Assembly (NCBI GenBank): GCA_964384215.1
Contig: CAYLLB010000004.1
Location: forward strand, 62,001 to 126,000
Length of the DNA: 64,000 nucleotides
Origin: JAJFUV01 sp964384215
GTDB taxonomy: Bacteria; Acidobacteriota; Terriglobia; Bryobacterales; Bryobacteraceae
Reading direction: 5' to 3'
Below, one piece after another: positions 24,770 to 33,380 of the stretch. A program made the position numbers and the translations under genes. The notes beneath the pieces are model-generated. The model did no database searches, was not told the DNA's origin, and was given only the letters and a program-made list of their open reading frames with translations. Positions within the stretch are counted from its first letter, which is position 1. Each line of letters opens with the position of its first letter.

Positions 24770-25548
24770 CGGTTTATGCCGCCGCGGCCCGGCATTGGAA
24801 TGGAGTGGCGCTGCTGGGTGGTCGAAGGCTCGGCCAAAGTGCGCGGAGCGCTGCGGCGTGGCGCGCTGGAGCCGAAGTCGATTTCGGCCTCGGTGAAGGT
24901 GAGTGGACGATCCAGTACCATTTCGAGGGTTGTCCCTTGAGCCAGCACGGCGTCCGGCCCGCGGGAAAGCAACACGCCAACCAGTCCAGCGGCGGCTCCG
25001 GCGGCAGCCCCCACACCTGCGCCCAAGCCGGCGCGCCCGGCGGCGCTGCCCGCGATTACTCCGACCGACGCGCCCGCGGCAGTGGCCTCACCTACGGTGC
25101 GTGCGTCGCCGCTCTTATTGCCCTCGCTCTTCACTCTGCCTTCGGTGCGGTCCAGTTCCTCGTTGGTGCGCCCGTCCAGGCTTCCGATGCGGGCCCGGAA
25201 ATCACGGGTCACGCCGTTCGGCAAGGTAAGCGAATCGAAGCGCACGAAAACCTCTCCCCGGCCTTTTACACGGCCGGGCCGCTTGACGTCGGTCACGGTC
25301 CCCGCCACGTAGCTGCCCGGAGGGATGACGACTCGTCCGTTAACCAGGATCGGGAAGGCGGATTCCAGGTACACTCTGTCGCCTTCGGCGGCGTGTTTCG
25401 TGCTGACGCTGTTGATCAGGCTCAGGGGAATGCGCGTCCCCTTCTCAACGACGAAGGGCGAGGCGGGAGCCGCCGGCGCAGCCTTCTGCTCCTGGGCCGC
25501 AAGGCATACTGCGAGGGCGGACGTGATCAGGATGGCGAGCACTCTCAT
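24757..25548 (-). CDS. Exported protein with glycine-zipper segment, VirB10-like fold region
   Basis: 263 residues with signal peptide (MRVLAILITSALAVCLAAQ). Residues about 33-125 (VEKGTRIPLSLINSVSTKHAAEGDRVYLES...IPPGSYVAGTVTDVKRPGR) resemble the beta-domain of TrbI/VirB10 proteins, here standing alone as in many acidobacterial proteins. Residues about 155-195 are a Gly/Ala-rich hydrophobic stretch (GVIAGSAAGRAGLGAGVGAA) typical of glycine-zipper membrane insertion. The C-terminal 60 residues are low complexity. Probably an envelope protein; there are no type IV secretion genes nearby, so a secretion role is not supported. Confidence 0.65.
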   Translation of the reverse strand: MRVLAILITSALAVCLAAQEQKAAPAAPASPFVVEKGTRIPLSLINSVSTKHAAEGDRVYLESAFPILVNGRVVIPPGSYVAGTVTDVKRPGRVKGRGEVFVRFDSLTLPNGVTRDFRARIGSLDGRTNEELDRTEGRVKSEGNKSGDARTVGEATAAGASVGVIAGSAAGRAGLGAGVGAAAGAAAGLVGVLLSRGPDAVLAQGTTLEMVLDRPLTFTEAEIDFGSSAPRRSAPRTLAEPSTTQQRHSIPMPGRGGINRWFF

Positions 25549-25653
25549 GGCAAACTCCTAGGGCTATTCTAGCCTATGTAAGTTAAACGTATGCAAAGCA
25601 TTCCGGGTTGCCTTCAAGTTGCGGAGCCTGCGATGCTGCCGGCTGTTCTCGCG

Positions 25654-26892
25654 CTAGGAGCTCATGTTTTCGATGATTGCGGCGGCGAACTCGCTGGTCT
25701 TCAGCTTCGTCGCACCCTCCATCAGCCGGTGGAGGTCGTAGGTAACCCGTTTCTGCGCTAGGGTTCTGGTGATCCCTTGTTCGATCACCGAGCTGACTTC
25801 CTTCCACCCCATGAACTCGAACATCATCGACCCGCTGAGGATCAGGCTGGAGGGATTGACCACGTCCTGGCCGGCATACTTCGGTGCCGTGCCGTGCGTG
25901 GCCTCGAATACCCCGTGCTCATCGCCGATGTTGGCGCCCGGAGCCATGCCCAGCCCGCCGACTTGCGCGGCGCAGGCGTCTGACAGGTAATCGCCGTTGA
26001 GGTTGGGAGTCGCCAGCACGTCGTATTCGTCTGGGCGGAGCAGAACCTGCTGGAAGATGGAATCGGCGATGCGGTCCTTTACCAGGACCTTGCCGGCGGG
26101 AACCGCGCCGCTGAGTTCAGACTCGATGACGCAGGCGCCCGCAAACTCCTCGCGCACCAGTTCGTAACCCCAATCGCGAAAGGCACCCTCGGTGAACTTC
26201 ATGATGTTGCCCTTGTGTACCAGGGTGACGCTCTTGCGCTGGTTTGCGATGGCGTACTGAATGGCGCGCCGGATGAGGCGCTTCGAGCCGGTGACGCTCA
26301 TGGGTTTCACTCCGATGCCGGAATCGGGACGGATGTGGCAGCCCATTTCGGTATTGAGCCAGTCGATCACTTTCTTCGCTTCCGGGGTGCCCTGGCGCCA
26401 CTCAATGCCCGCGTACACGTCCTCGGTGTTTTCACGGAAGATGACCACGTTCAGCTTTTCGGGCTGTTTCATGGGCGAGGGGACGCCGGGGTAGTATCGC
26501 ACCGGTCTCCAGCATACGTACAGGTTGAGCAGTTGGCGCAGGGAGACGTTCAGGCTGCGGATGCCGCCGCCCACGGGTGTGGTGAGCGGCCCTTTGATCG
26601 CGATGCGAAACTCCTTGATGGCGTCCAGCGAGTCCTGCGGCAGCCAGCTGTTGAATCGCGAGAACGCTTTCTCCCCGGCGAAGATCTCGTACCAGGCGAT
26701 GCGGCGCTTCCCGCCGTATACCTTGGCGACCGCGGCGTCGAACACCGCCTGCGAGGCCCGCCAGATATCCGGGCCGGTGCCGTCGCCTTCGATGAACGGG
26801 ATGATCGGCGTATCGGGAATGACGAACCTGCCGCCTTGAAACTGAATGGGTTCCCCATCCGCGGGGACGGGCACATTGTTGAAGGCTTTCAT
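25654..26892 (-). CDS. icd: NADP-dependent isocitrate dehydrogenase
   Basis: 412 residues, close to the 416 of the E. coli enzyme; the ATG at 26892 begins MKAFNNVPVPADGEPIQF. The longer frame from 26973 adds non-conserved residues. It oxidatively decarboxylates isocitrate to 2-oxoglutarate in the cytoplasm. Visible hallmarks are FIEGDGTGPDIW, the substrate-binding RSLNVSLRQ with the regulatory Ser, NITEDVYAG-type loop (FRENTEDVYAGIEW), and ATHGTAPKYAGQDVVNP. The Lys-Tyr pair in APKYAG predicts NADP rather than NAD. It is divergent from citrate synthase across 277 bases, so both TCA-entry genes share one regulatory region. Confidence 0.96.
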   Translation of the reverse strand: MKAFNNVPVPADGEPIQFQGGRFVIPDTPIIPFIEGDGTGPDIWRASQAVFDAAVAKVYGGKRRIAWYEIFAGEKAFSRFNSWLPQDSLDAIKEFRIAIKGPLTTPVGGGIRSLNVSLRQLLNLYVCWRPVRYYPGVPSPMKQPEKLNVVIFRENTEDVYAGIEWRQGTPEAKKVIDWLNTEMGCHIRPDSGIGVKPMSVTGSKRLIRRAIQYAIANQRKSVTLVHKGNIMKFTEGAFRDWGYELVREEFAGACVIESELSGAVPAGKVLVKDRIADSIFQQVLLRPDEYDVLATPNLNGDYLSDACAAQVGGLGMAPGANIGDEHGVFEATHGTAPKYAGQDVVNPSSLILSGSMMFEFMGWKEVSSVIEQGITRTLAQKRVTYDLHRLMEGATKLKTSEFAAAIIENMSS

Positions 26893-27169
26893 GCTTGCTC
26901 CAGAGCAGGATTTTGGCACTGACCCAGTAGGCCGCGCGGCCCAAGGCCGCGTAGCGGCGTGCATATCGGCCATCAGGATATCAAGGCGGGCGGCAGAGGG
27001 TCAAATGCCGACGGATGGCTTGGAGAGTAACAATTCCAGACAGCCTGTTCCCATTGCCTCCTTGCGTCCACCAAATGTTTTGGAATATGTTTGGTTCGAA
27101 GCCGGCTTGGTGCGCATCCAAATGGGGCGGGTACGACCAGCCGGGAGCCGACTCAAACGAGGGACTGCG

Positions 27170-28459
27170 ATGCCGAACAACTCACTAACCGTTACCGACA
27201 ACAGAACGGACCGCACCTATACGGTCCCGCTCTTCAAGGATACTGTACGGGCGATGGATTTCCGCCCGATGAAGACCCAGCCTGATGACTTCGGCCTGAT
27301 GACGTACGATCCGGCCTACATGAACACCGCCTCCTGCCAGAGCGCGATCACTTTCATCGATGGCGACAAGGGGATTCTCCGCTATCGCGGCTATCCGATC
27401 GAAGTTTTGGCCGAGAAGTGCACATATCTGGAGGTGGCTTATCTGCTGCACCATGGCGAACTGCCCAACAAGGCTCAACTGGACCAATGGGTGAAAGAGA
27501 TCAACTCGCACATGATGCTGCACGAGAACACGAAGAAATTCATGGAGGGCTTCCGTCACGATGCCCACCCCATGGCCATGCTCGTCAGCACTTTGGCCGC
27601 TCTTTCCACGATCTACCCGGACGCCCGGCATGTTCACGACGCCGAATCGAGGCGGCTGCAGTGCATTCGTCTCATCGCCAAGATTCCCACCGTTGCGGCG
27701 TTTTCGTTCCGGCACACCCAGGGCTATCCGTACATCTATCCGGACAACCAGCTTGGCTACACCGAGAATTTCATGAATATGCTCTGGCGGATGGTGGAGC
27801 CCAAATTCCAGGTCAACAAGGTGATCGCCCGAGCCCTGGACATCCTGTTCATCCTCCATGCCGACCACGAACAGAACTGCAGCACCAGCGTCATGCGTGC
27901 GGTGGGCAGTTCTCAGGCCGATCCTTACGTGAGCGCGGCGGCTGCCGCAGCGGCGTTGTCGGGCCCGCTCCACGGCGGCGCCAACGAAGAAGTTCTCCAC
28001 ATGATCGACGAAATCGGCACGCGGGAGAACATTCCGGGCTACATCGAGCAGGTCAAGTCGGGCAAGTGCAAACTGATGGGCTTCGGGCACCGCGTGTACA
28101 AGAACTATGATCCGCGCGCCGCGATCATCAAGCAGGCCGCCTATGAGGTGTTCGAAGTCACAGGCCCGAACCCGAAGTTGGAAATCGCCAAGGAGCTTGA
28201 GGACATTGCGCTGCACGACGAGTACTTCATCAAGCGCAGACTCTATCCCAACGTGGATTTCTACTCAGGCATCATTTACCAGGCCATGGGATTCAATCCC
28301 GAGATGTTTACGGTGCTGTTCGCCATCGCGCGCATGTCCGGCTGGCTGGCGCAGTGGCAGGAAATGATCTCCGATCCCGAGCAGAAGATCGCCCGGCCGC
28401 GGCAGATTTACACCGGTTACCCCGCGCGCGAGTTCGTGCCAATGGAACAGCGCGGTTGA
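27170..28459 (+). CDS. gltA: Citrate synthase (type II)
   Basis: 429 residues from the ATG at 27170 (MPNNSLTVTDNRTDRTYTV), matching the approximately 427-residue gram-negative hexameric type. The open frame from 26846 runs into the icd start and is rejected. Catalytic residues lie in GPLHGGANEEVL (His), GFGHRVYKNYDPRA (His) and the later Asp region (VDFYSGIIYQAMGF). It condenses acetyl-CoA with oxaloacetate. The stop codon TGA (28457-28459) is embedded in the extended -10 box of the nrfH promoter. A weak promoter (TTGCGT at 27062, TATGTT at 27086) is possible upstream. Confidence 0.96.
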   Translation: MPNNSLTVTDNRTDRTYTVPLFKDTVRAMDFRPMKTQPDDFGLMTYDPAYMNTASCQSAITFIDGDKGILRYRGYPIEVLAEKCTYLEVAYLLHHGELPNKAQLDQWVKEINSHMMLHENTKKFMEGFRHDAHPMAMLVSTLAALSTIYPDARHVHDAESRRLQCIRLIAKIPTVAAFSFRHTQGYPYIYPDNQLGYTENFMNMLWRMVEPKFQVNKVIARALDILFILHADHEQNCSTSVMRAVGSSQADPYVSAAAAAAALSGPLHGGANEEVLHMIDEIGTRENIPGYIEQVKSGKCKLMGFGHRVYKNYDPRAAIIKQAAYEVFEVTGPNPKLEIAKELEDIALHDEYFIKRRLYPNVDFYSGIIYQAMGFNPEMFTVLFAIARMSGWLAQWQEMISDPEQKIARPRQIYTGYPAREFVPMEQRG

Positions 28460-28465
28460 TATAAT
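28457..28465 (+). promoter_or_regulatory. Extended -10 promoter for nrfHA, overlapping the gltA stop
   Basis: TGA followed by TATAAT is a perfect extended -10; its TGA is the gltA stop codon. The expected start is near 28472. No clear -35, which extended -10 promoters do not require. Confidence 0.55.
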
Positions 28466-28500
28466 GGCGCGGAGCGTTCCCGGCAAGGGCGCTCCGCGCC
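28466..28500 (+). promoter_or_regulatory. Perfect 11-base inverted repeat between nrfH promoter and start codon
   Basis: GGCGCGGAGCG, a 13-base spacer and CGCTCCGCGCC. The spacer can extend the stem with CCC/GGG. The repeat ends 4 bases before the nrfH ATG, where a ribosome binding site would be expected and none is seen. It could be an operator, a translation-blocking hairpin in read-through transcripts, or a gltA terminator without U-run. Confidence 0.65.
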
Positions 28501-28504
28501 ACAC

Positions 28505-28963
28505 ATGAACCAGTTCCTGCGCCTGCTACCGAGTCTGCTCGCTGGTGTGCTGTTCGGCGTGGGCTTCTTCACCTTCCATTTCGCGGAGGGACTGTCGTAC
28601 TTTAGCAACGATCCCAACGCTTGCGCCAACTGCCACATCATGCGCGAGTATCTGGATTCGTGGCAGAAATCCAGCCACCATACCCGCGCCGTCTGCAACG
28701 ATTGTCACATGCCCCAGCACCTGGCGTCGAAGCTCTGGACCAAAGCGGATAATGGCTGGAATCATTCCGTGAAGTTCACGCTGCAGACGTTCTCCGATCC
28801 CATCCGCATCCGCAGCGCGAACGCCGAACGTCTGCGCGCCAATTGCATCCGCTGTCACGAAGAGCTTACAAGCGACATCCGCGTGGCTCCGGCGCACGCG
28901 CGGCCGGCCGAACTGGATTGTGTTCACTGCCATGCCGGCGCGGGACACGGAAGCAGGAGATAG
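28505..28963 (+). CDS. nrfH: Cytochrome c nitrite reductase small subunit, NapC/NirT family
   Basis: 152 residues. An N-terminal membrane anchor (LLPSLLAGVLFGVGFFTFHFA) is followed by four CxxCH haem sites: CANCHIM (40-44, with Met46 as the likely distal ligand of haem 1, a hallmark of NrfH), CNDCH (64), CIRCH and CVHCH. NrfH oxidises menaquinol at the membrane and feeds NrfA. nrfA follows after 6 bases, so the two are an operon. The start is fixed by the anchor sequence; there is no clear ribosome binding site. Confidence 0.95.
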   Translation: MNQFLRLLPSLLAGVLFGVGFFTFHFAEGLSYFSNDPNACANCHIMREYLDSWQKSSHHTRAVCNDCHMPQHLASKLWTKADNGWNHSVKFTLQTFSDPIRIRSANAERLRANCIRCHEELTSDIRVAPAHARPAELDCVHCHAGAGHGSRR

Positions 28964-28969
28964 CTTGCT

Positions 28970-30286
28970 ATGAAATCAAACCGCTGGACATACATTGGAT
29001 TGAGCGCCGCTGTGGCCGTGGCCACGTTCCTGGTGACCATGTTGCTCATGAACATAGGCCAGCGCAAGCAGGAAGCGCGCCAAAGCTATCTCGAACTGGC
29101 GCGGCTCACCGAGGACACCGTCGATCCGGCCGAATGGGGCAAGAACTTTCCCCGCGAGTTCGATGGCTACAAGCGCACTGTCGACATCCAGCGCACCAAG
29201 TACGGAGGCAGCGAGGCGTTTTCCAAGCTCGATCGCGATCCACGTCTGCGGCGCATCTTCGCCGGCTACGCGTTCGAACTGGACTACCGCGAAGAGCGCG
29301 GCCACGCCTACTCGCTCGTGGACCAGGACGAGACCGAGCGCGTCAAGCAGCGCCCGCAGACCGGCGCCTGCCTGCAATGTCATGCCTCCATCATTCCCGC
29401 CTACCGCAAGTTGGGTGGCGGAGACGTCATGAAGGGATTCGCCCTGGTTTGCCCGATGCCCTTCGCCGAAGCGCGGAAGCTGGTTTCGCACCCGGTGGCA
29501 TGCATAGACTGCCACGATCCGAAGACCATGGCCATCCGCGTTACGCGTCCGGGCTTCCTGAACGGCATCAAGGCGTACAAGAAGTCGCAGGGCATCGACA
29601 ACTACGATCCGAACACCATGGCCACCCGCCAGGAGATGCGCAGCTTCGTGTGCGGGCAGTGCCACGTCGAGTATTACTTCGCGAAAGACACCAAGGCGGT
29701 CACTTACCCCTGGGCGAAGGGGCTGAAGATTGACGACATCGAAGCCTATTACGACGAGACCAAGTTCAGCGACTGGAAGCACGTCGAGACCGGAGCGGAC
29801 GTACTCAAGGCGCAGCATCCCGAGTTCGAGACGTGGAGCCAGGGCATCCACGCGCGCAGCGGCGTGGCCTGCGCGGATTGCCATATGCCTTACGTGCGGC
29901 AGGGCGCCGTGAAGATCAGCGATCACCACGTGCGTAGCCCTGTGTTGAATATTGAGCGCGCTTGCCTCACCTGCCATCCGTTCCCGGCCTCGGAAATGAA
30001 GCTGCGCGTCGAGACGATCCAGGACCGCAACGCGAAGTTGCTTGCACGGGCCGAAGATGCGCTGGTGGCGCTTTATGACGAAGTGAAGGCCGCCAGGGCG
30101 GCCGGAGTGGGGAGCGAGAAGCTCACCGAAGCGCTCGCCTTGCAGCGCAAAGCGCAATTCCGCACCGACTTCGTCAACGCGGAAAACTCCATGGGTTTCC
30201 ACGCGCCGCAGGAGGCCGCGCGCATACTTGGGGAAGCGATCGACTACGCGCGGCAGGGCCAGCTCGCCGTGCGCCGCGCGCGTTGA
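28970..30286 (+). CDS. nrfA: Cytochrome c nitrite reductase catalytic subunit, all-CxxCH variant
   Basis: 438 residues with an N-terminal membrane span or signal (WTYIGLSAAVAVATFLVTMLL). Five haem sites: CLQCH (134-138), CIDCH (178), CGQCH (228), CADCH (301) and CLTCH (332). The catalytic haem 1 therefore has a His ligand rather than the Lys of classic CxxCK enzymes. Substrate-pocket residues are present: Arg110 in ERGHAY, Tyr235 in CHVEYYF and His283 in AQHPEFETW. It reduces nitrite to ammonium with six electrons in the periplasm. Coupled to nrfH, it gives a menaquinol-driven ammonification pathway that could use H2 via the nearby hydrogenases. Confidence 0.95.
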   Translation: MKSNRWTYIGLSAAVAVATFLVTMLLMNIGQRKQEARQSYLELARLTEDTVDPAEWGKNFPREFDGYKRTVDIQRTKYGGSEAFSKLDRDPRLRRIFAGYAFELDYREERGHAYSLVDQDETERVKQRPQTGACLQCHASIIPAYRKLGGGDVMKGFALVCPMPFAEARKLVSHPVACIDCHDPKTMAIRVTRPGFLNGIKAYKKSQGIDNYDPNTMATRQEMRSFVCGQCHVEYYFAKDTKAVTYPWAKGLKIDDIEAYYDETKFSDWKHVETGADVLKAQHPEFETWSQGIHARSGVACADCHMPYVRQGAVKISDHHVRSPVLNIERACLTCHPFPASEMKLRVETIQDRNAKLLARAEDALVALYDEVKAARAAGVGSEKLTEALALQRKAQFRTDFVNAENSMGFHAPQEAARILGEAIDYARQGQLAVRRAR

Positions 30287-30356
30287 TTGACACGGTTCTC
30301 TCCGGGTCGCTACACTTTCAATTTGGCGCTATTGTGTTACGACCAGCGCCCGTGGA

Positions 30357-30944
30357 ATGCTGCTTGCCAGGGAATTCATCGCGTATTTGTCCCGCCAGCT
30401 TGTTACCGGGCTGACTCCCAAGGTCGTCGACATCACCGACCACCAGGTCGTGTGCGACCTGGTTACCAACCTCATCACCGACGAATTGATGGTGGAGGAC
30501 CGTCTCAACGACGAAGTCCGCGACATCCTCAGCCAGTACAGCGACTACATGCGCCGCGAGGGTGTCAGCTACCAGGAGATGTTCCGCCGCATCAAGAACA
30601 CGCTGGTTTCGCAGCGCAAAGTGATCCGCGCCTCCGGCCGCGACACGGGCGACAACATGAAGCTGTCGCGAGACAAGATCAACGACATCTCGCACAAATT
30701 GGTTGCGGCGTTGCGCAAGGCGCACGAGGTGCGGTTCAAGCGGGACCCGAACGAGGTCCGGCTGACGCTGGTGCATGACATCAGCGATCTGCTGGCCATC
30801 GAAGATAGGGTGGATCGCGCCGCGCGGCAGAAGATCCGCTCGCAGAAGCGCGAGATTGCGGAAGGCACCGAGGAATGGGACCTGCTGCATAAGCGCTACT
30901 ACGCCGAGGAGCTCAAGAAACTCGGCATCGATCTCGGCCGATGA
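30357..30944 (+). CDS. DUF507 family protein (two tandem DUF507-like halves)
   Basis: 195 residues, cytoplasmic and highly charged. Residues about 1-90 and 102-192 look like two copies of the same helical domain (LLAREFIAYLSRQLV ... and KLSRDKINDISHKLV ...), as is usual for DUF507. The family is found in acidobacteria and deltaproteobacteria; its function is unknown. The ATG of the next gene overlaps its stop (ATGA), so it is co-translated with the ribokinase-like gene. It follows nrfA by 70 bases, where a TACACT box could serve as a separate promoter. Confidence 0.85.
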   Translation: MLLAREFIAYLSRQLVTGLTPKVVDITDHQVVCDLVTNLITDELMVEDRLNDEVRDILSQYSDYMRREGVSYQEMFRRIKNTLVSQRKVIRASGRDTGDNMKLSRDKINDISHKLVAALRKAHEVRFKRDPNEVRLTLVHDISDLLAIEDRVDRAARQKIRSQKREIAEGTEEWDLLHKRYYAEELKKLGIDLGR

Positions 30945-31870
30945 GCGCGCGCATCGTCGTTCTGGGCAGCCTGAACATGGACTTCGTGGTTCGCGTTGGA
31001 CATCTGCCCGCGCCTGGCGAAACCATTCTCGGCCACGATTTCCAGATGATCCCCGGAGGGAAGGGAGCCAACCAGGCTTGCGCGGTGGGGCGGCTCGGGG
31101 GGAAGACGTCTTCCGCGCACATGATCGGCCGCGTGGGCTATGACGTGTTCGCCGACCATCTCAAGGCCAGCCTGGCCGCCGCCGGTGTGGATGTGAGCGC
31201 CGTGCACGCCGCCAAGTCCCAGCCTACCGGCGTCGCGCTGATCTGGGTGGACGACGCGGCGCAAAATTCCATCGTCGTCGCGCCCGGCGCGAATCACGAA
31301 CTGCATCCGGCCGATGTGGAAGCCTTTCGTCCCACCTTTCGCGGCGCCAGCCACGTGCTGTTCCAGCTCGAGACGCCGCTGACCACCGTGGAGCGTGCAC
31401 TCAAGGTCGCGCGGGAGGAAGGCGCCGCCACCGTTCTCGATCCGGCGCCCGCGCATCCGCTGTCGCGCGAACTGCTGGCGCAAGTGGACATCCTGACGCC
31501 GAACGAGAGCGAGGCCTGCATCCTGTTGGGCCGCAAGACTGTGCGGGTGGGCAGGGAAGAGGCCGCCGCAATCGCGCGCGATCTGGCGCGGCTTGGTCCA
31601 CGAACCGTGGTGGTGAAACTGGGTGACGCGGGCTGCTTGTGGTGGGATGGCGAGAACGAAGTCTACGCGGAGCCGTTTCCGGTGAATGCCCTGGACACCA
31701 CAGCGGCCGGCGATACCTTCAACGCCGCCCTCGCCGTGGCGCTGAGCGAGGGGCGCGAGCCGGCCGATGCGCTGCGCTTCGCCAACGCCGCCGCCGCCAT
31801 TTCGGTGACACGAGCCGGAGCCCAGGCCTCCATCCCCACCCGCGCCGAAGTGGATGCGTTCCTCGCCTGA
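30941..31870 (+). CDS. rbsK: Ribokinase-like PfkB family sugar kinase
   Basis: 309 residues. The PfkB N-terminal signature is visible (GSLNMDFVVRVGHLPAPGE, then PGGKGANQACAVGRLGG), as is the C-terminal catalytic signature (LDTTAAGDTFNAALAVAL, with Asp as base and the anion hole GAGD-like AAGD). Length and the GGKGANQA motif fit ribokinase, which phosphorylates D-ribose at O5. Related nucleoside kinases are an alternative, so the symbol is provisional. Overlaps the DUF507 stop by 4 bases. A hairpin (31887-31904) follows before the convergent hoxH. Confidence 0.88.
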   Translation: MSARIVVLGSLNMDFVVRVGHLPAPGETILGHDFQMIPGGKGANQACAVGRLGGKTSSAHMIGRVGYDVFADHLKASLAAAGVDVSAVHAAKSQPTGVALIWVDDAAQNSIVVAPGANHELHPADVEAFRPTFRGASHVLFQLETPLTTVERALKVAREEGAATVLDPAPAHPLSRELLAQVDILTPNESEACILLGRKTVRVGREEAAAIARDLARLGPRTVVVKLGDAGCLWWDGENEVYAEPFPVNALDTTAAGDTFNAALAVALSEGREPADALRFANAAAAISVTRAGAQASIPTRAEVDAFLA

Positions 31871-31886
31871 AGCGCGGAGACATGAA

Positions 31887-31904
31887 GCGGGGTTGAAACC
31901 CCGC
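31887..31904. terminator. Hairpin between convergent rbsK and hoxH
   Basis: GCGGGGTT-ga-AACCCCGC, a perfect palindromic stem in the 54-base gap between the two stop codons. No U-run, but it is placed to serve both transcripts. Confidence 0.5.
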
Positions 31905-31924
31905 GCGGCTTGACAGCCCTCCTT

Positions 31925-33343
31925 TTACTGTCGCAGCGTGTCCACCAACGTGCCGTCCACGTCGAACAACTTAATTTCCATCGCGGGCTGGTTCAGCGCG
32001 TGCGTCGAACAACTGAAGCACGGGTCGTAAGCCCGAACTACGGCCGAGACGCGGTTGAGCATCCCCTCTTCGAGCTTCTTGCCGTTGACGAAGCGCTTGG
32101 CCACCTGTTCGATTGAGCGGTTGATCGCCAGGTTGTTGTGGCCGGTGGCGACGATCAGGTTGGCCCACTTCATGGCGCCCTTCTCGTCCACTTTGTAGTG
32201 GTGAATCAGGACGCCGCGCGGGGCTTCCACGATGCCCACGCCCTCCAACGAATTGACACCGGCATGTGCACGCACATGCGTGTCGAGGATGGCCGGATCT
32301 TCCAGGAGCATTTCCATCCGCTCCAGCGCGTACAGCGCCTCAATCAAGCGGGCGTAATGGAAATGGAAGGAACTCTCGACCATCTTGCCGAATCTCTGAT
32401 GGTACTCTTCGAATTCGGCTTCCGCTTCGGGTGTGCCGCAACGGTCCGCCACGTTCAAACGGGCCAGCGGCCCCACGCGATACAGCCCTTCGGGGAATCC
32501 CAGCGGCTTGTAGTAGGGTGCTTTCAGGTAAGAATTCGGCAGCGCGGATTCGGCGATATAGTTCTGATACAGCCGCGGCTTCTCCATCTCGGCGACGTTT
32601 TTGCCTTCCGCGTCCCGGAAGCGCACGTAGCCATCGTAGAGTTGCAGCCGCCCGTGCCCGTCCACTAATCCGGCATACATGGAGCGCATGTTGCCGAAGC
32701 TGTCGATCTCTGCCTGGAACTGGTCCACCACGCCTTTGTAGAACTTCAGAGTGCGGCGCGCGATGGACTTGGCCAGCGGCAACTCGCTCAGGATCAGATC
32801 GCGCGTTTCCGCACTGAGCGGCGCGTTCACGCCCCCGGGAACGGTCCAGGAAGGGTGTACGCGCTCGCCCGCCAAGCGTTCGATCACCTGCTGGCCAAAC
32901 TTGCGCAGGGCGATGCCGTCGCGTGCCATGTCGGGATGCTTCTCGAGTATGCCGACGACGTTGCGCTTGGCCGGATCGCTGTCCATGCCGAGCAACAGGT
33001 CCGGCGCCGAGAGGTGGAAGAAGCTCAGCGCGTGACTCTGCACGAACTGCCCGCAGTGCACCAACTCGCGCAGCATGGCGGCCGACTCGGGGATCTGGAC
33101 CGCCATGATGGCGTCGCATGCCTTCACCGAAGCGAGCAGGTGGCTGACAGGACAGATGCCGCAAATGCGCGCCGTGATGGACGGCATCTCGTAGTAAGGC
33201 CGCCCCTCGGTGAACTTCTCGAATCCGCGTACCTGCGTGATGTGGAGCTCAGTGGAAGAGACCTTCCCGTCGCCATTGAGATGAATGCTGATCTTGGCGT
33301 GACCCTCGATGCGAGTCACGTGGTTGATCATGATCTTCTTCAT
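31925..33343 (-). CDS. hoxH: NAD-linked [NiFe] hydrogenase large subunit
   Basis: 472 residues from the ATG at 33343, preceded by AAAGGAA; the longer frame is rejected because the domain begins MKKIMINHVTRIEGHAKI. Ni-Fe ligands are seen as RICGICP (Cys61, Cys64) and DPCFSCSTH (Cys442, Cys445). His448 is followed by a 24-residue tail that a maturation endopeptidase would remove. Size and sequence fit group 3d HoxH (reversible H2 oxidation coupled to NAD+). It is last in the operon hoxEFUYH. No dedicated protease gene follows it; the only one in the window sits in the other hydrogenase operon. Confidence 0.94.
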   Translation of the reverse strand: MKKIMINHVTRIEGHAKISIHLNGDGKVSSTELHITQVRGFEKFTEGRPYYEMPSITARICGICPVSHLLASVKACDAIMAVQIPESAAMLRELVHCGQFVQSHALSFFHLSAPDLLLGMDSDPAKRNVVGILEKHPDMARDGIALRKFGQQVIERLAGERVHPSWTVPGGVNAPLSAETRDLILSELPLAKSIARRTLKFYKGVVDQFQAEIDSFGNMRSMYAGLVDGHGRLQLYDGYVRFRDAEGKNVAEMEKPRLYQNYIAESALPNSYLKAPYYKPLGFPEGLYRVGPLARLNVADRCGTPEAEAEFEEYHQRFGKMVESSFHFHYARLIEALYALERMEMLLEDPAILDTHVRAHAGVNSLEGVGIVEAPRGVLIHHYKVDEKGAMKWANLIVATGHNNLAINRSIEQVAKRFVNGKKLEEGMLNRVSAVVRAYDPCFSCSTHALNQPAMEIKLFDVDGTLVDTLRQ

Positions 33344-33380
33344 GGATGATTCCTTTGGTTGCCCGGCTGGGGATGATTTC

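Noticed and set aside
26893..27169. N-terminal extensions of icd (from 26973) and gltA (from 26846)
   Set aside because: Both would overlap the divergent neighbour, have no family counterpart, and ordinary starts with family-typical N-termini exist.
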